DNA of 64,000 bases, taken from Lachnospira hominis (ex Liu et al. 2021) (GTDB lineage Bacteria; Bacillota; Clostridia; Lachnospirales; Lachnospiraceae). Shown one piece after another: positions 48,408 to 58,724 of the stretch. The stretch lies in the NCBI RefSeq assembly GCF_014287955.1, contig NZ_JACOPD010000005.1:1-64000 (forward strand). The letters run 5' to 3'. The translations under genes and the position numbers were made by a program. The notes beneath the pieces were generated by a model. The model did not search any database. It was not told the origin of the DNA and worked only from the letters and a program-made list of their open reading frames with translations. Position 1 is the first letter of the stretch. The number at the start of each line of letters is the position of its first letter.

Positions 48408-49091
48408 ATGTCAAAACTTACATGGGATAATGAAGGTGAGCGATTGTTTGAAACTGGTATCAGTGAAGTCGCTCTTTACCCATTTCAGACAAATGGCTAC
48501 ACAAAGGGTGTTGCTTGGAATGGTGTAAGTTCTATTACAGACAGTCCTGGAGGAGCAGAGTCAAATAAGATTTATGCAGATAACATCGAGTATCTCAATC
48601 TTATGTCTGCTGAAACAGCTGGAGGAACTATTGAAGCATACATGGCTCCGGATGAGTTTGCAGAATGTGATGGTTCTGTAGAGATTGCACCGGGAGTATA
48701 TGCAGGTCAGCAGAACCGTAAGAAGTTCGGTCTTGCATATAAGACTATTCTCGGAAATGATACAGAGTCAAATGACCATGGCTATAAGCTTCACTTAGTA
48801 TGGGGTTGTCTTGCTTCTCCATCAGAGAAACAAAATTCATCTGTAAATGGTAGTCCAGAGCCATTGGCTATGTCTTGGGAATATAGTGCAACACCTGTTA
48901 AAGTTACTGCGGCTGTTAAGGGCAAGAAGCTTAAAGCAACAGCAACAATGACATTCGATTCAACAAAGGTAGATGCCACAAAGCTTCAGAAGCTGGAAGG
49001 TATTCTTTATGGAACAGATAGTTCTGGATCAACTGAGCCAAGACTTCCAATGCCTGATGAAATCATTTCCATGATGACAACAGAAGGTTAA
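48408..49091 (+). CDS. Major tail tube protein
   Basis: The 227-residue protein has the pattern of siphophage tail tube proteins: TGISEVALYPFQTNGYTKGV, a central KKFGLAYKTILGNDTE and EYSATPVKV with the beta sandwich. It forms the stacked rings of the tail. A strong terminator follows at 49109, as is common for a highly expressed structural gene. Confidence 0.85.
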   Translation: MSKLTWDNEGERLFETGISEVALYPFQTNGYTKGVAWNGVSSITDSPGGAESNKIYADNIEYLNLMSAETAGGTIEAYMAPDEFAECDGSVEIAPGVYAGQQNRKKFGLAYKTILGNDTESNDHGYKLHLVWGCLASPSEKQNSSVNGSPEPLAMSWEYSATPVKVTAAVKGKKLKATATMTFDSTKVDATKLQKLEGILYGTDSSGSTEPRLPMPDEIISMMTTEG

Positions 49092-49108
49092 TTAAATATT
49101 CAGTCTAT

Positions 49109-49146
49109 GCGACGTATTCAGTTCGGCTGGCGTCGCTTTTTATTTG
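49109..49146 (+). terminator. Intrinsic terminator after the tail tube gene
   Basis: GCGACG (49109-49114) pairs with CGTCGC (49131-49136), followed by TTTTTATTT. Confidence 0.75.
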
Positions 49147-49162
49147 AAAGGAGAAATTCAAA

Positions 49163-49594
49163 ATGCATAAAGAAACTATTACTTATGTTGATTTCAATGG
49201 AACAGAAAGAACAGAAGACCATTATTTCAACCTTAGCAAAACAGAGATTACGGAGTTAGAGGTAAGTATGCCTGGTGGTCTTGCAGAGTATCTCATGGGA
49301 ATTGTAAATGCTAAGAATGTTCCGGAAATTATGGCTTCATTTAAGAAAATTATTTTATCTGCATACGGCATCAAGTCGGCAGATGGAAGAAGACTTGAAA
49401 AAGGGGAAGAAATCAGTAAAGCGTTCACAGAATCACCGGCATATGACGTGCTGTTTCAGAGATTATTCTTATCTGGAGATGTTAATACTGCTTCTGATTT
49501 CATTAATGCAATCATTCCACAGATTAAGGATGATGCAGCACAGTCGGCAGCAGAGAATAAGAATTTAACAGTTGTTTCGGGAACCGCACAGTAA
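49163..49594 (+). CDS. Tail assembly chaperone (gpG-like)
   Basis: The 143-residue acidic protein (ITYVDFNGTERTEDHYFNLS start, AYGIKSADGRRLEKGEEIS) matches Firmicutes tail assembly chaperones, which coat the tape measure before tail assembly. It lies between the tail tube and the second chaperone gene. Confidence 0.72.
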   Translation: MHKETITYVDFNGTERTEDHYFNLSKTEITELEVSMPGGLAEYLMGIVNAKNVPEIMASFKKIILSAYGIKSADGRRLEKGEEISKAFTESPAYDVLFQRLFLSGDVNTASDFINAIIPQIKDDAAQSAAENKNLTVVSGTAQ

Positions 49595-49615
49595 ATTCAT
49601 TTGGGAGGTGTACAG

Positions 49616-50161
49616 ATGCTTAATATTGTAATACCTTCAGTTGAATTATGGGATGAAAAGAATGAACAGTTCATCCATACAAAGGAACAAAAATTACAGT
49701 TAGAGCATTCTTTGGTTTCAGTTGCTAAATGGGAAGCTAAGTGGAATAAGCCTTTTATAAATAAAAAAGAGAAAACCACTGCGGAAATTATTGACTATGT
49801 GCGATGTATGACCATTACGCAGAATGTACCAGACGATTGCTACAACTATTTAACAATAGCAAACATAGAAGAAGTGAACAGGTATATTGCGTTACCAATG
49901 ACTGCTACTTGGTTCACTGAAACAAAAAAGAAAGTAACAACAAATAGAGAGCAGATTACAGCGGAACTTATTTATTACTGGATGATTAGTTTCAATATTC
50001 CTATGGAATGTCAGAAATGGCATTTAAACAGATTGCTTACTTTGATAAGGGTATTCAATGAGAAGAATCAACCTAAAAAGAAAATGAGTCAGCAGGAACT
50101 ATATCGTCAGCACGCTGCAATAAATGCTGCAAATAGAAAGAGATTTCATTCAAAAGGATAG
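49616..50161 (+). CDS. Second tail assembly chaperone-like protein
   Basis: The 181-residue protein (IVIPSVELWDEKNEQFIHTK, LQLEHSLVSVAKWEAKWNKP, with MSQQELYRQHAAINAANRKR at the end) is the gpT-like partner seen in Clostridia phages. It is in its own frame with its own GGGAGGTG site, so no frameshift is needed. ATG 49616 was preferred over an upstream in-frame start at 49601. Confidence 0.7.
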   Translation: MLNIVIPSVELWDEKNEQFIHTKEQKLQLEHSLVSVAKWEAKWNKPFINKKEKTTAEIIDYVRCMTITQNVPDDCYNYLTIANIEEVNRYIALPMTATWFTETKKKVTTNREQITAELIYYWMISFNIPMECQKWHLNRLLTLIRVFNEKNQPKKKMSQQELYRQHAAINAANRKRFHSKG

Positions 50162-50173
50162 GAGAGAATAAGT

Positions 50174-51073
50174 ATGAATATGCCAATAATAAACACTAAG
50201 TATGAACACGTTAATGATTTTGTTAATACACTCGCACCTGTTGTATGTAATGCATGTGTGAAATATATAAGGGAAGGAAAAAAGACTATAAGTCCAGCTG
50301 TTATCATTGCACAGGCAGCTAAAGAATCAGGGTGGAACTTAAACGCTTCTTCATTGTTTGGAATAAAAGGAAGTGATATTGAATGCGATACTACTGAATA
50401 TATTGATGGAAATTATGTGAGTATTAGAGATAGTTTTGCAAAATATCCAGATGTTACAAGAGCTGTATATGGATATTTGGATTTGATGCAGTGGAATAAT
50501 TACGATGACGCCACATCTGCTAATACACCAGAGGGAGAATTATACGGTCTCACTAATGCTGTTAATGGAACAGATAGAGATGAAAATGATAATTGGGTAG
50601 GTTACAATTACGCAACAGCTCCTGATTATTATGAAACTACATTAGACATAATAAATGATTTCGGATTAAGAATATTTAATGATTATTTAAGCAGCATTCT
50701 CAATGAATCATCTAATACACCAAGTGATGATATAGATGAGTCTGTAGTAGATGCAATATATCGCGGCGAATATGGAAATGGGGAAGAACGCAAGCAGAAA
50801 CTTGCATCCGCAGGATATAGCTGGGCTGATTATCAGGCAGCTGTAGAAGCAAAATATTATTCGGATAATGCAGAAGAATCAGAAGAAGACAATGATACAT
50901 CTGAGGAAAATACAGATGAAAGATATGCAACAGTAGAGCCAGGTGGTTCATTCTGTCAGATTGCAAGAGATTATTTAGGCGATGAATGCAGGGCTCAGGA
51001 ACTGGCAGAGTATAATAATATGACATTAGATACTATGTTATATGCAGGTATGGAATTAAAACTTCCTTGCTAA
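50174..51073 (+). CDS. Glucosaminidase-CW_7-LysM lysin
   Basis: The 299-residue protein has an N-acetylglucosaminidase-type domain (about 10-170: TISPAVIIAQAAKESGWNLN with the catalytic glutamate, SSLFGIKG, VTRAVYGYLDLM), a CW_7 wall-binding repeat (about 190-230: DAIYRGEYGNGEERKQKLAS) and a C-terminal LysM domain (about 250-299). It hydrolyses peptidoglycan. Its place between the chaperones and tape measure, far from the holins, favours a tail-associated or structural lysin, though it may also act in lysis. The classic lysis endolysin was not seen next to the holins. Confidence 0.82.
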   Translation: MNMPIINTKYEHVNDFVNTLAPVVCNACVKYIREGKKTISPAVIIAQAAKESGWNLNASSLFGIKGSDIECDTTEYIDGNYVSIRDSFAKYPDVTRAVYGYLDLMQWNNYDDATSANTPEGELYGLTNAVNGTDRDENDNWVGYNYATAPDYYETTLDIINDFGLRIFNDYLSSILNESSNTPSDDIDESVVDAIYRGEYGNGEERKQKLASAGYSWADYQAAVEAKYYSDNAEESEEDNDTSEENTDERYATVEPGGSFCQIARDYLGDECRAQELAEYNNMTLDTMLYAGMELKLPC

Positions 51074-51097
51074 ATAATAATTTTTGAGGAATATATC

Positions 51098-51475
51098 ATG
51101 ATAAGTTTCAGACAAAAGGGCGATTTCCATAAACTCACTAGGTATCTGGAAAGAGTGGAAGAAGTAGCACGAATAGGGGACCTTGATAAATACGGTCGCC
51201 AAGGTGTGGCAGCCCTTGCGTCTGCTACGCCGAGAGATACTGGAAAAACTGCAAATTCATGGAATTACGAAATAAAACAGGAGAAGGGTTCGGTATCTAT
51301 TAGTTTTTATAACACGAATATTCAAAATGGAGTTCCAATTGCAATTATCTTGCAGTATGGACATGGAACTCGTAACGGAGGCTGGGTACAGGGTCGAGAT
51401 TATATCAATCCTGCTATTCAGCCTATTTTTGACGAAATTGTCAAGTCGGCGTGGAAGGAGGTTACAAGTTTATGA
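51098..51475 (+). CDS. HK97 gp10-like neck protein
   Basis: The 125-residue protein has ALASATPRDTGKTANSWNYE and ILQYGHGTRNGGWVQGRDYI, the pattern of HK97 gp10-type tail-neck proteins. Its position after the lysin and before the tape measure is unusual. It overlaps the tape measure gene by four bases. Confidence 0.75.
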   Translation: MISFRQKGDFHKLTRYLERVEEVARIGDLDKYGRQGVAALASATPRDTGKTANSWNYEIKQEKGSVSISFYNTNIQNGVPIAIILQYGHGTRNGGWVQGRDYINPAIQPIFDEIVKSAWKEVTSL

Positions 51476-54400
51476 GTACAACTGTTGACCAAAGAGTCGT
51501 AGAAATGCGATTTGACAATAAGCAGTTTGAAAATAATATTCAGACAAGCTTATCTTCGATAAACAAACTTAAAAAGAGTTTGAATATGGAGGGAGCAACA
51601 AAAGGACTTGAAAGTGTTGAAAAAGCCTCCGGTAAGATAAATCTTTCTGGGTTAGCAAATGCTGTTGAAACTGTTAATGCAAAATTTTCAGCATTAGAGG
51701 TAATGGCTATTACAGCTTTAGCAAATATTACAAATTCAGCAGTAAATGCTGGAAAGAGCATTATGTCGGCGTTGACTATTGATCCTGTAAGAACAGGTTT
51801 TGAGGAATATGAAACACAGATTAATGCTGTTCAGACAATCTTAGCAAATACCTCATCAAATGGGACGACCCTTGACCAGGTCAATAATGCATTGGATGAG
51901 TTAAACCACTATGCGGATATGACTATTTACAATTTTACGGAGATGACACGTAATATTGGTACTTTCACAGCAGCCGGCGTTGATTTGGACACTTCTGTTT
52001 CCGCAATCAAAGGTATTGCAAACCTTGCCGCCGTATCTGGTTCAAATTCACAGCAGGCAAGTACGGCAATGTATCAGTTATCACAGGCATTGGCAGCAGG
52101 AACAGTTAAATTGCAGGACTGGAATTCAGTTGTAAATGCTGGTATGGGTGGTCAAGTATTCCAGGATGCCTTAAAAGAAACAGCAAGAGTGCATGGAATA
52201 GCAATTGACGACATGATTAAAGATGAAGGGTCATTCAGAGAAACTTTACAGAAAGGTTGGCTGACATCAGATATCTTAACTGAGACATTATCGAAGTTTA
52301 CTGGTGACTTAAATGAGGAACAGCTCAGAACAATGGGTTATACTGACGAACAGATAGCATCAATAATCAAAATGGGTCAAACAGCAAATGATGCCGCTAC
52401 TAAAGTAAAGACATTTACTCAGTTATTTGACACATTAAAGGAAGCCGCACAGTCTGGCTGGACTCAGAGTTGGGAAATTATCGTTGGTGACTTTGAAGAA
52501 GCGAAAGAGCTACTCACAGAGATGAGTGATACATTCAGTGCGATTATAAATTCATCAGCGGATGCCAGAAATAGTATGTTACAGGGTTGGAAAGACTTAG
52601 GTGGAAGAACAGCACTTATAGAAGCGGCAAGAAACGCTTTTGAGGGAGTGCTTAGTATTATCGAACCAGTGAAAGAAGCATTTCGCGAAATCTTCCCTCC
52701 GATGACAGCACAACAGCTATACAATATTACAGATGCGTTAAGAAATTTGACAGCATATCTGAAACTAAGTGATACAAATTCAGAAAATTTGAAGAGGACA
52801 TTTAAAGGTTTGTTTGCAGTAATTGACATTGTTAAACAGGCTTTCGTTGCTGTAGCGAAAGGTGTTGGTTCTCTTTTAGGTGGAACTGGCGATTTAGCAA
52901 GTTCTATTTTATCAGTTACAGCACGTTTGGGAGATTGGCTGGTAAAACTTGATGATACTATAAAGAAAACGAATATATTTAACGCAGCTATACAAGCAGT
53001 TGTTAAATTTATAAAAACAGGTGTGGCAGTAGCAACAGATTTAATCGACAAAGCTGTTGACGCAGTCGCAAGATTCGTAAATGCTATAAAGCAGAAATAT
53101 GATACTGGCGGATTTGCAGTTATTCATTCCGTTTTGGAAAGAGTACATACAAGAATGTCAGAAGTTGGAGAAGCTGCTGATGGAATGCGAAGTGGAGTTG
53201 AAATTGCAATTGGTGCAATGGGTAAGGCACTCGAAAATTCTAAGTTTTTACAAGCCCTCCAGGCATTATGGGATGGTGTAAAGATTATTGGAAATGGTAT
53301 TACAAAAGCAATGAAAACTCTTGCAAGTGGATTTGTAGAAGATATCAATAATGTCAATTTCTCAAGTGTGTTCGATGTTCTCAGTGGAATTTCATTAGCT
53401 GGAATTGCGGTTGGAATTAATAAATTTCTTAAAGGGATTACAGATGCAGTGAGTGATGTTACGAAACTAACAGACCAAATCAAGGGAATTCTTGATAGTG
53501 TTAGAGGTTGTTTTGAAGCATATCAGACACAATTGAAAGCAGGAACTTTAATTAAGATTGCAAGTGCAATTGCTATTCTCACAGGGGCTATAGTAGTTCT
53601 CTCACTTATTGATTCTGCAAAATTAGCATCAGCTATTACAGCTATGACTGGATTGTTTGCTGAACTTATGGTATCTATGGCTATCTTTACAAAGATAAGC
53701 GGAGACCTTAAAAAAGCTGGAAAGACAACTACAATTATGTTGGGTTTATCAGTTTCAGTGTTAATTCTTGCATCAGCGTTAAAAAAGATTGCATCTTTGA
53801 GTTGGAATGAGATAGCGAAAGGACTTACTGGTATTACTGTAATTTCTGGCGTTTTGGCAGGAGTTGCAAAAGTTATTTCAAAAGATGAAAAGATAATTAC
53901 CAAAGGTGCTTTTAACCTTATATTTCTAGCGACAGCTGTTAAGATATTAGCATCTGCCTGCAAGGATATATCAAAACTTAGCTGGGGAGAACTTTGTAAG
54001 GGACTTACTGGAGTAGGTGTCCTGATGGCAGAGATAGCTTTATTCTTAAATACAGCTAAATTTAGTGGGAAAGTAGTATCAACAGCAACAGGAATTCTTG
54101 TGTTGTCAGCCGCTATAAAAGTATTAGCATCTGCCTGCAAAGATTTAGGCTCTATGCAGTGGAGTGAGATTGGAAAAGGGCTTACAAGTATTGGTATATT
54201 ACTTGCAGAAATTGCAACATTTACAAATCTTACAGGTAATGCTAAGCATGTTGTATCAACAGGAGTTGCGTTAATTGCTATTTCAAGTGCTATGAAAATT
54301 ATGGCATCGGCTGTAGGGGATTTTGGTTCTATGCAGTGGGATGAAATTGGTAAGGGATTGACTGCTATGGCAGGAGCATTGGTAGAGATTGCATTAGCAA

Positions 54401-56238
54401 TCAAATTAATGCCTAAAAATATGGTATCAACCGGTGTTGGTCTTATTGTAGTTGCTAGTGCTCTTACAATGTTATCAAATGTTCTAAGTACAATGGGAAA
54501 TTTGACATGGGAAGAGATTGGAAAAGGACTTGTTACTATGGGAGTAGCGTTAGCGGAATTGTCGATTGCGTTAAATCTTATGAACGGAACATTGGCTGGT
54601 TCAGCAGCGTTACTTATTGCAAGTGCTTCATTAGCCGTATTGGCTCCAGTGCTTAGTATATTAGGAGCTATGAGTTGGAAAGCAATTGCTAAAGGCTTAA
54701 TTTCCTTAGCAGGTGCATTTACAATTATAGGTGTGGCAGGAGCTGTATTATCACCGATAGTTCCAAGTATTCTGGCGTTAGCAGGAGCATTCACACTTAT
54801 AGGCGTAGGCGTTGCTGCGACAGGAGCAGGCTTATTAGCGGCTGGACTTGGATTACAGGCACTTGCTGTTGGACTTACTGCGATAGCTGCGGCTGGAACA
54901 GCAGGAGCGACAGCACTTGTAGCGGCATTGGCAGTCATTATTACAGGCGTGGCAGATTTGATTCCGGCAGTATTGGTGAAATTGGCAGAGGGAATTGCTG
55001 AGTTCTGTGTTGCATTAGCAGGGGCATCATCACAAATTTTAGAGTCGCTTGTCGTTATTATTACTGCTTGTCTGTCGGCGATATCAAATGTGGTACCTCA
55101 ATTGGTCGAAGTTCTCGTAACATTGCTGGTTACAACTCTTCAAACTTTGGCTGAGCATACGCCAGAAATTGTACAGGCTGTATTCGATATTCTGATTGCA
55201 TGTCTACAGGGAATTGCAGATAATATCGGAATGGTGATTCAGACTGCTATAGATATTGTGCTAAATTTCATCGACGGAATAGCTCAAAAATTACCAGATG
55301 TGATTCAGTCTGGTGTTAATTTGCTCTTGAGTTTCATCGAAGGAATTATTAGTGCTATCGACAATAACTCTGAGCGATTAGCAAATGATATACGAAATTT
55401 GTTTAAAGCATTGATTCGTGCAGCGGTTCTTGTACTTACTGGTGGAGTTGTTGATATTAAAGAAATAGGTTCAAAAATAATGGATTCTGGATTGATTCAG
55501 GGTATCAAAGATAAATTATCGCATTTAAAAGAGACTTTTCAAAGCTTGCTATCGGATGCCAAACAGGTTATTTATGATAAAATAGATGACTTTAAAGATG
55601 TAGGAAAGCATATTATAGGTGGACTTATAAATGGTATCGCAGATAAAGCTTCTGATTTAGCTGACTCAGCAATTAACGCTGCAAAGAGTGCTGTGAATGG
55701 AGTAAAGAATTTCCTTGGTATTCATTCACCATCGAGGGTATTTGCTGAAATCGGTAGGTATGCTGACGAAGGCTTTGTCAATGGTGTAAAAGCTTATGCC
55801 GGAAAAGTATCTGACGCTACTGTTGATATGGGAAAAGGTGCTGTTGGAGCAATGTCTGACACACTTTCAACTATTGCAGATTTGGTTAGTTCGGATATAG
55901 ACGCAGAGCCTACTATAAGACCGGTAATGGATCTGTCAAATATTCAAAATGGTGCTAATCAGTTATTTAGTATGATGAAGAGTGTTGATGGGTATTCGTT
56001 ATCCGGTTCATTAGACATTGCCAATAGAACCGGCAGTCGTATTAATGAAGTAAGAAGTAAAGCAACTGATAATTCCAGTGTGTTAGATAAGATTTCAGAT
56101 GCTGTTGGAAACTTCAACGGCGGAAATTCATTTGAAAATACATTCAATATCACAGGAAGTAATCCTAAAGAAATTGCAGAGGAAGTATCAAATATTATTC
56201 AGAGACAAGTTGAAAGGAGGGATGCTTCATGGGCGTAA
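51472..56238 (+). CDS. Tail tape measure protein
   Basis: The 1588-residue protein sets tail length and helps DNA passage. The N-terminal part has coiled coil and the MSALTIDPVRTGFEEYETQI tape measure motif; a long central part (about 640-1200) has repeated hydrophobic units, each with an LSW or MQW-x-E-I-x-KGL motif; and the C-terminal part has FLGIHSPSRVFAEIGRYADE. The size predicts a tail of about 240 nm by the usual 1.5 angstrom per residue rule. ATG 51472 overlaps the gp10-like stop. Confidence 0.9.
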   Translation: MSTTVDQRVVEMRFDNKQFENNIQTSLSSINKLKKSLNMEGATKGLESVEKASGKINLSGLANAVETVNAKFSALEVMAITALANITNSAVNAGKSIMSALTIDPVRTGFEEYETQINAVQTILANTSSNGTTLDQVNNALDELNHYADMTIYNFTEMTRNIGTFTAAGVDLDTSVSAIKGIANLAAVSGSNSQQASTAMYQLSQALAAGTVKLQDWNSVVNAGMGGQVFQDALKETARVHGIAIDDMIKDEGSFRETLQKGWLTSDILTETLSKFTGDLNEEQLRTMGYTDEQIASIIKMGQTANDAATKVKTFTQLFDTLKEAAQSGWTQSWEIIVGDFEEAKELLTEMSDTFSAIINSSADARNSMLQGWKDLGGRTALIEAARNAFEGVLSIIEPVKEAFREIFPPMTAQQLYNITDALRNLTAYLKLSDTNSENLKRTFKGLFAVIDIVKQAFVAVAKGVGSLLGGTGDLASSILSVTARLGDWLVKLDDTIKKTNIFNAAIQAVVKFIKTGVAVATDLIDKAVDAVARFVNAIKQKYDTGGFAVIHSVLERVHTRMSEVGEAADGMRSGVEIAIGAMGKALENSKFLQALQALWDGVKIIGNGITKAMKTLASGFVEDINNVNFSSVFDVLSGISLAGIAVGINKFLKGITDAVSDVTKLTDQIKGILDSVRGCFEAYQTQLKAGTLIKIASAIAILTGAIVVLSLIDSAKLASAITAMTGLFAELMVSMAIFTKISGDLKKAGKTTTIMLGLSVSVLILASALKKIASLSWNEIAKGLTGITVISGVLAGVAKVISKDEKIITKGAFNLIFLATAVKILASACKDISKLSWGELCKGLTGVGVLMAEIALFLNTAKFSGKVVSTATGILVLSAAIKVLASACKDLGSMQWSEIGKGLTSIGILLAEIATFTNLTGNAKHVVSTGVALIAISSAMKIMASAVGDFGSMQWDEIGKGLTAMAGALVEIALAIKLMPKNMVSTGVGLIVVASALTMLSNVLSTMGNLTWEEIGKGLVTMGVALAELSIALNLMNGTLAGSAALLIASASLAVLAPVLSILGAMSWKAIAKGLISLAGAFTIIGVAGAVLSPIVPSILALAGAFTLIGVGVAATGAGLLAAGLGLQALAVGLTAIAAAGTAGATALVAALAVIITGVADLIPAVLVKLAEGIAEFCVALAGASSQILESLVVIITACLSAISNVVPQLVEVLVTLLVTTLQTLAEHTPEIVQAVFDILIACLQGIADNIGMVIQTAIDIVLNFIDGIAQKLPDVIQSGVNLLLSFIEGIISAIDNNSERLANDIRNLFKALIRAAVLVLTGGVVDIKEIGSKIMDSGLIQGIKDKLSHLKETFQSLLSDAKQVIYDKIDDFKDVGKHIIGGLINGIADKASDLADSAINAAKSAVNGVKNFLGIHSPSRVFAEIGRYADEGFVNGVKAYAGKVSDATVDMGKGAVGAMSDTLSTIADLVSSDIDAEPTIRPVMDLSNIQNGANQLFSMMKSVDGYSLSGSLDIANRTGSRINEVRSKATDNSSVLDKISDAVGNFNGGNSFENTFNITGSNPKEIAEEVSNIIQRQVERRDASWA

Positions 56239-56942
56239 TTATTTACAATGGCATTTCGTCAGAAGAATTCGCTATCCAAGTGGAGCACCCACCTGGATAT
56301 GAAACTCCGGAAAAGGACTATGAAGTTACACATATTCCTGGAAGAAACGGAGATATTTACGTCGATAAAGGGTCATATAAGAATGTATCAAGAAGTTATG
56401 ACATAGCTATTGGTGCTGAAAATAAGGATTTTATAATGATGGCAAATTTTATTTCGGAGTGGCTTAATTCCGCATCTGGATATGCTAAGTTGGAAGATTC
56501 ATATGAGCCGGAATATTATCGACTTGCTGCTTATAAGAGTGGCGGAACAATCGAAAACATATTACAGCACGCTGGGCGTATTACAGTCGCATTTGATTGT
56601 AAACCTCAGCGTTTTCTTAAATCTGGTGATAATCCAGTAATTGTTAGGGCAACGAGCAAATTAAGAAATCCCACAGGATTCAAGTCGCTTCCTATTATAA
56701 AAGTGAACGGTTCTGGAAAGGGAAATCTGAGAATCGGTGATTATGTTATTACCATTTCTAATATTAGTTCGTATCTAACAATTGATAGTGAGTTACAGGA
56801 TGCCTATAAAGGGATTACAAATTGTAATTCACTTGTAACTTTGAGCAACGGATTTCCGAAACTTATAAAAGGTGAAAACGAAATTTCTTTTTCTGGTGGA
56901 ATAACAAGTGTGGAGGTGATACCTAAATGGTGGACACTATGA
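56229..56942 (+). CDS. Distal tail protein (Dit)
   Basis: The 237-residue protein (IIYNGISSEEFAIQVEHPPG start, PGRNGDIYVDKGSYKNVSRS) matches Dit proteins, which form the hub at the end of the tail. It overlaps the tape measure by ten bases and the next gene by sixteen. Confidence 0.82.
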   Translation: MGVIIYNGISSEEFAIQVEHPPGYETPEKDYEVTHIPGRNGDIYVDKGSYKNVSRSYDIAIGAENKDFIMMANFISEWLNSASGYAKLEDSYEPEYYRLAAYKSGGTIENILQHAGRITVAFDCKPQRFLKSGDNPVIVRATSKLRNPTGFKSLPIIKVNGSGKGNLRIGDYVITISNISSYLTIDSELQDAYKGITNCNSLVTLSNGFPKLIKGENEISFSGGITSVEVIPKWWTL

Positions 56943-58675
56943 TTACTCTTCATGAGTCTACAGAAACATCATTCACAACGAATGGATTAGGCACATTAAG
57001 TGATGCTATTACTTGCGAAGTTACTGAAGAAAGAAATGGTGAATTTGAACTCGAAATGGAATATCCGGTTACAGGTATCAGATATAAGGAGTTACAGCTT
57101 AGACGTATAATTATGGCAAAGCCGAATCCTTATTCTGACTTGCAACCATTCCGAATCTATGCAATTACAAAGCCAATCAATGGAATTGTAACAGTAAATG
57201 CAGAACATATAAGTTACGATATGTCTGGATACCCTGTATCGGCATTTGCAGCTGACACAGTTCAAAATGCATTTATTAATATGAAATCTGCATCAGCGGT
57301 CAATTGTCCGTTTTCGTTTTCAACGGATAAAACTACAACTGCAAATATGACAGTTCTCAAACCATCGAGTATGCGTTCACTTCTTGGAGGCGTTGATGGT
57401 TCAATCCTTGATGTGTATGGAGGAGAATATGAATTTGATAAATTCAACGTAAAGCTTTGGAATAAAAGAGGTGCTGATAGAGGTGTTAGCATCAGATACG
57501 GAAAAAATCTTACTGATTTAAAGCAGGAAGAGAATTGCAGTTCTGTCTATACAGGTGTTTATCCATTCTGGTATTCAGAGCAGGAAGGTCTTATGCAATT
57601 GAATGAGAAGATTGTAAAAGCATCTGGTACATATAACTTTACAAGGATTTATCCGCTGGATTTGTCACAGGAGTGGCAGGAAAAACCAACTCAGGAACAG
57701 CTTAGAACAAGAGCTAATTATTATATGAAAGTAAATAACATAGGAGTACCAGCTGTATCATTAACAGTATCATTTACACAATTATCACAATCTTCTGAGT
57801 ATGCTAAATATGCTCTTTTGGAAGATGTACATCTTTGTGATACTGTAAGCGTTGAGTTTCCAGAGTTAAATGTTAGTGCCACAGCAAAATGTATAAAAAC
57901 TATATATGATGTCATAAGTAATAAGTATATATCGATTAAACTTGGCGAATCAAGAACAAATCTCGCATCAACTATTTCTGATCAAAAGCAGGCAATTTCT
58001 GATACTATTACCAAAACATTTATGCAACAGGCACTTGATAATGCTACACAGCTAATTAGCGGCGGTCTTGGTGGTTATGTAATTATGCATAGCAGTAACG
58101 GAGGACAGTATCCAGATGAAATTCTTATTATGGATACAGATGATATTGCTACTGCGAAGAAGGTATGGCGTTGGAATAAAGATGGACTCGGATATTCTTC
58201 AACAGGATATAATGGTCCATTCGCTTTAGCTATGACACAGGATGGTCAGATTGTAGCAGATTTTGTTAAAACTGGAACTATGAGTGCGAATCGTATAAAT
58301 GGCGGCACTTTAATTCTTGGTGGAAAGAACAATTCAAATGGTACGGCACTTATAAAGGGTGTAGACGGAAATGTTCTTATTCGACTTGACGTGGACGGTA
58401 TGACTTTATCAGAAGATGTTCAGATTCCTTATGATAATATTTCTGATACTCCATCTATCCCAACAAAAGTGTCAGAGCTTACGAACGACTGTAAATATGC
58501 AACAGCGACTGATGTTGAGAAAATTATATCAAAAAGTGATGGCATTACACGTAGGATGAATTTTGTGCAAATTGGCGAAGTGAATTCAGATGGTAAAGTA
58601 TCAAAATGGACAAATGAATGCTACTTGGAATTTAAAAATGGTATTCTCGTTAATTGTTCATTACAAGATTATTAG
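56927..58675 (+). CDS. Tail-associated endopeptidase-like protein (Tal)
   Basis: The 582-residue protein starts with the Tal/gp44-type module (about 1-370: NGLGTLSDAITCEVTEERNG, EMEYPVTGIRYKELQLRRII) and ends in a linker and small domain with SISDTPSIPTKVSELTND-like text near 500. It caps the tail tip beneath Dit and may carry the fibres. The prophage endopeptidase tail family is its best fit. GGAGGTG precedes ATG 56927. Confidence 0.78.
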   Translation: MVDTMITLHESTETSFTTNGLGTLSDAITCEVTEERNGEFELEMEYPVTGIRYKELQLRRIIMAKPNPYSDLQPFRIYAITKPINGIVTVNAEHISYDMSGYPVSAFAADTVQNAFINMKSASAVNCPFSFSTDKTTTANMTVLKPSSMRSLLGGVDGSILDVYGGEYEFDKFNVKLWNKRGADRGVSIRYGKNLTDLKQEENCSSVYTGVYPFWYSEQEGLMQLNEKIVKASGTYNFTRIYPLDLSQEWQEKPTQEQLRTRANYYMKVNNIGVPAVSLTVSFTQLSQSSEYAKYALLEDVHLCDTVSVEFPELNVSATAKCIKTIYDVISNKYISIKLGESRTNLASTISDQKQAISDTITKTFMQQALDNATQLISGGLGGYVIMHSSNGGQYPDEILIMDTDDIATAKKVWRWNKDGLGYSSTGYNGPFALAMTQDGQIVADFVKTGTMSANRINGGTLILGGKNNSNGTALIKGVDGNVLIRLDVDGMTLSEDVQIPYDNISDTPSIPTKVSELTNDCKYATATDVEKIISKSDGITRRMNFVQIGEVNSDGKVSKWTNECYLEFKNGILVNCSLQDY

Positions 58676-58724
58676 AAAGTAACATATAAAAATTTATTAG
58701 AAAGAAAATACGAGGTGACAAACT

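Noticed and set aside
53523..54938. 471-codon open frame on the minus strand inside the tape measure gene
   Set aside because: It mirrors the alanine- and valine-rich repeats of the tape measure protein, has low-complexity text and no ribosome site; it is a shadow.
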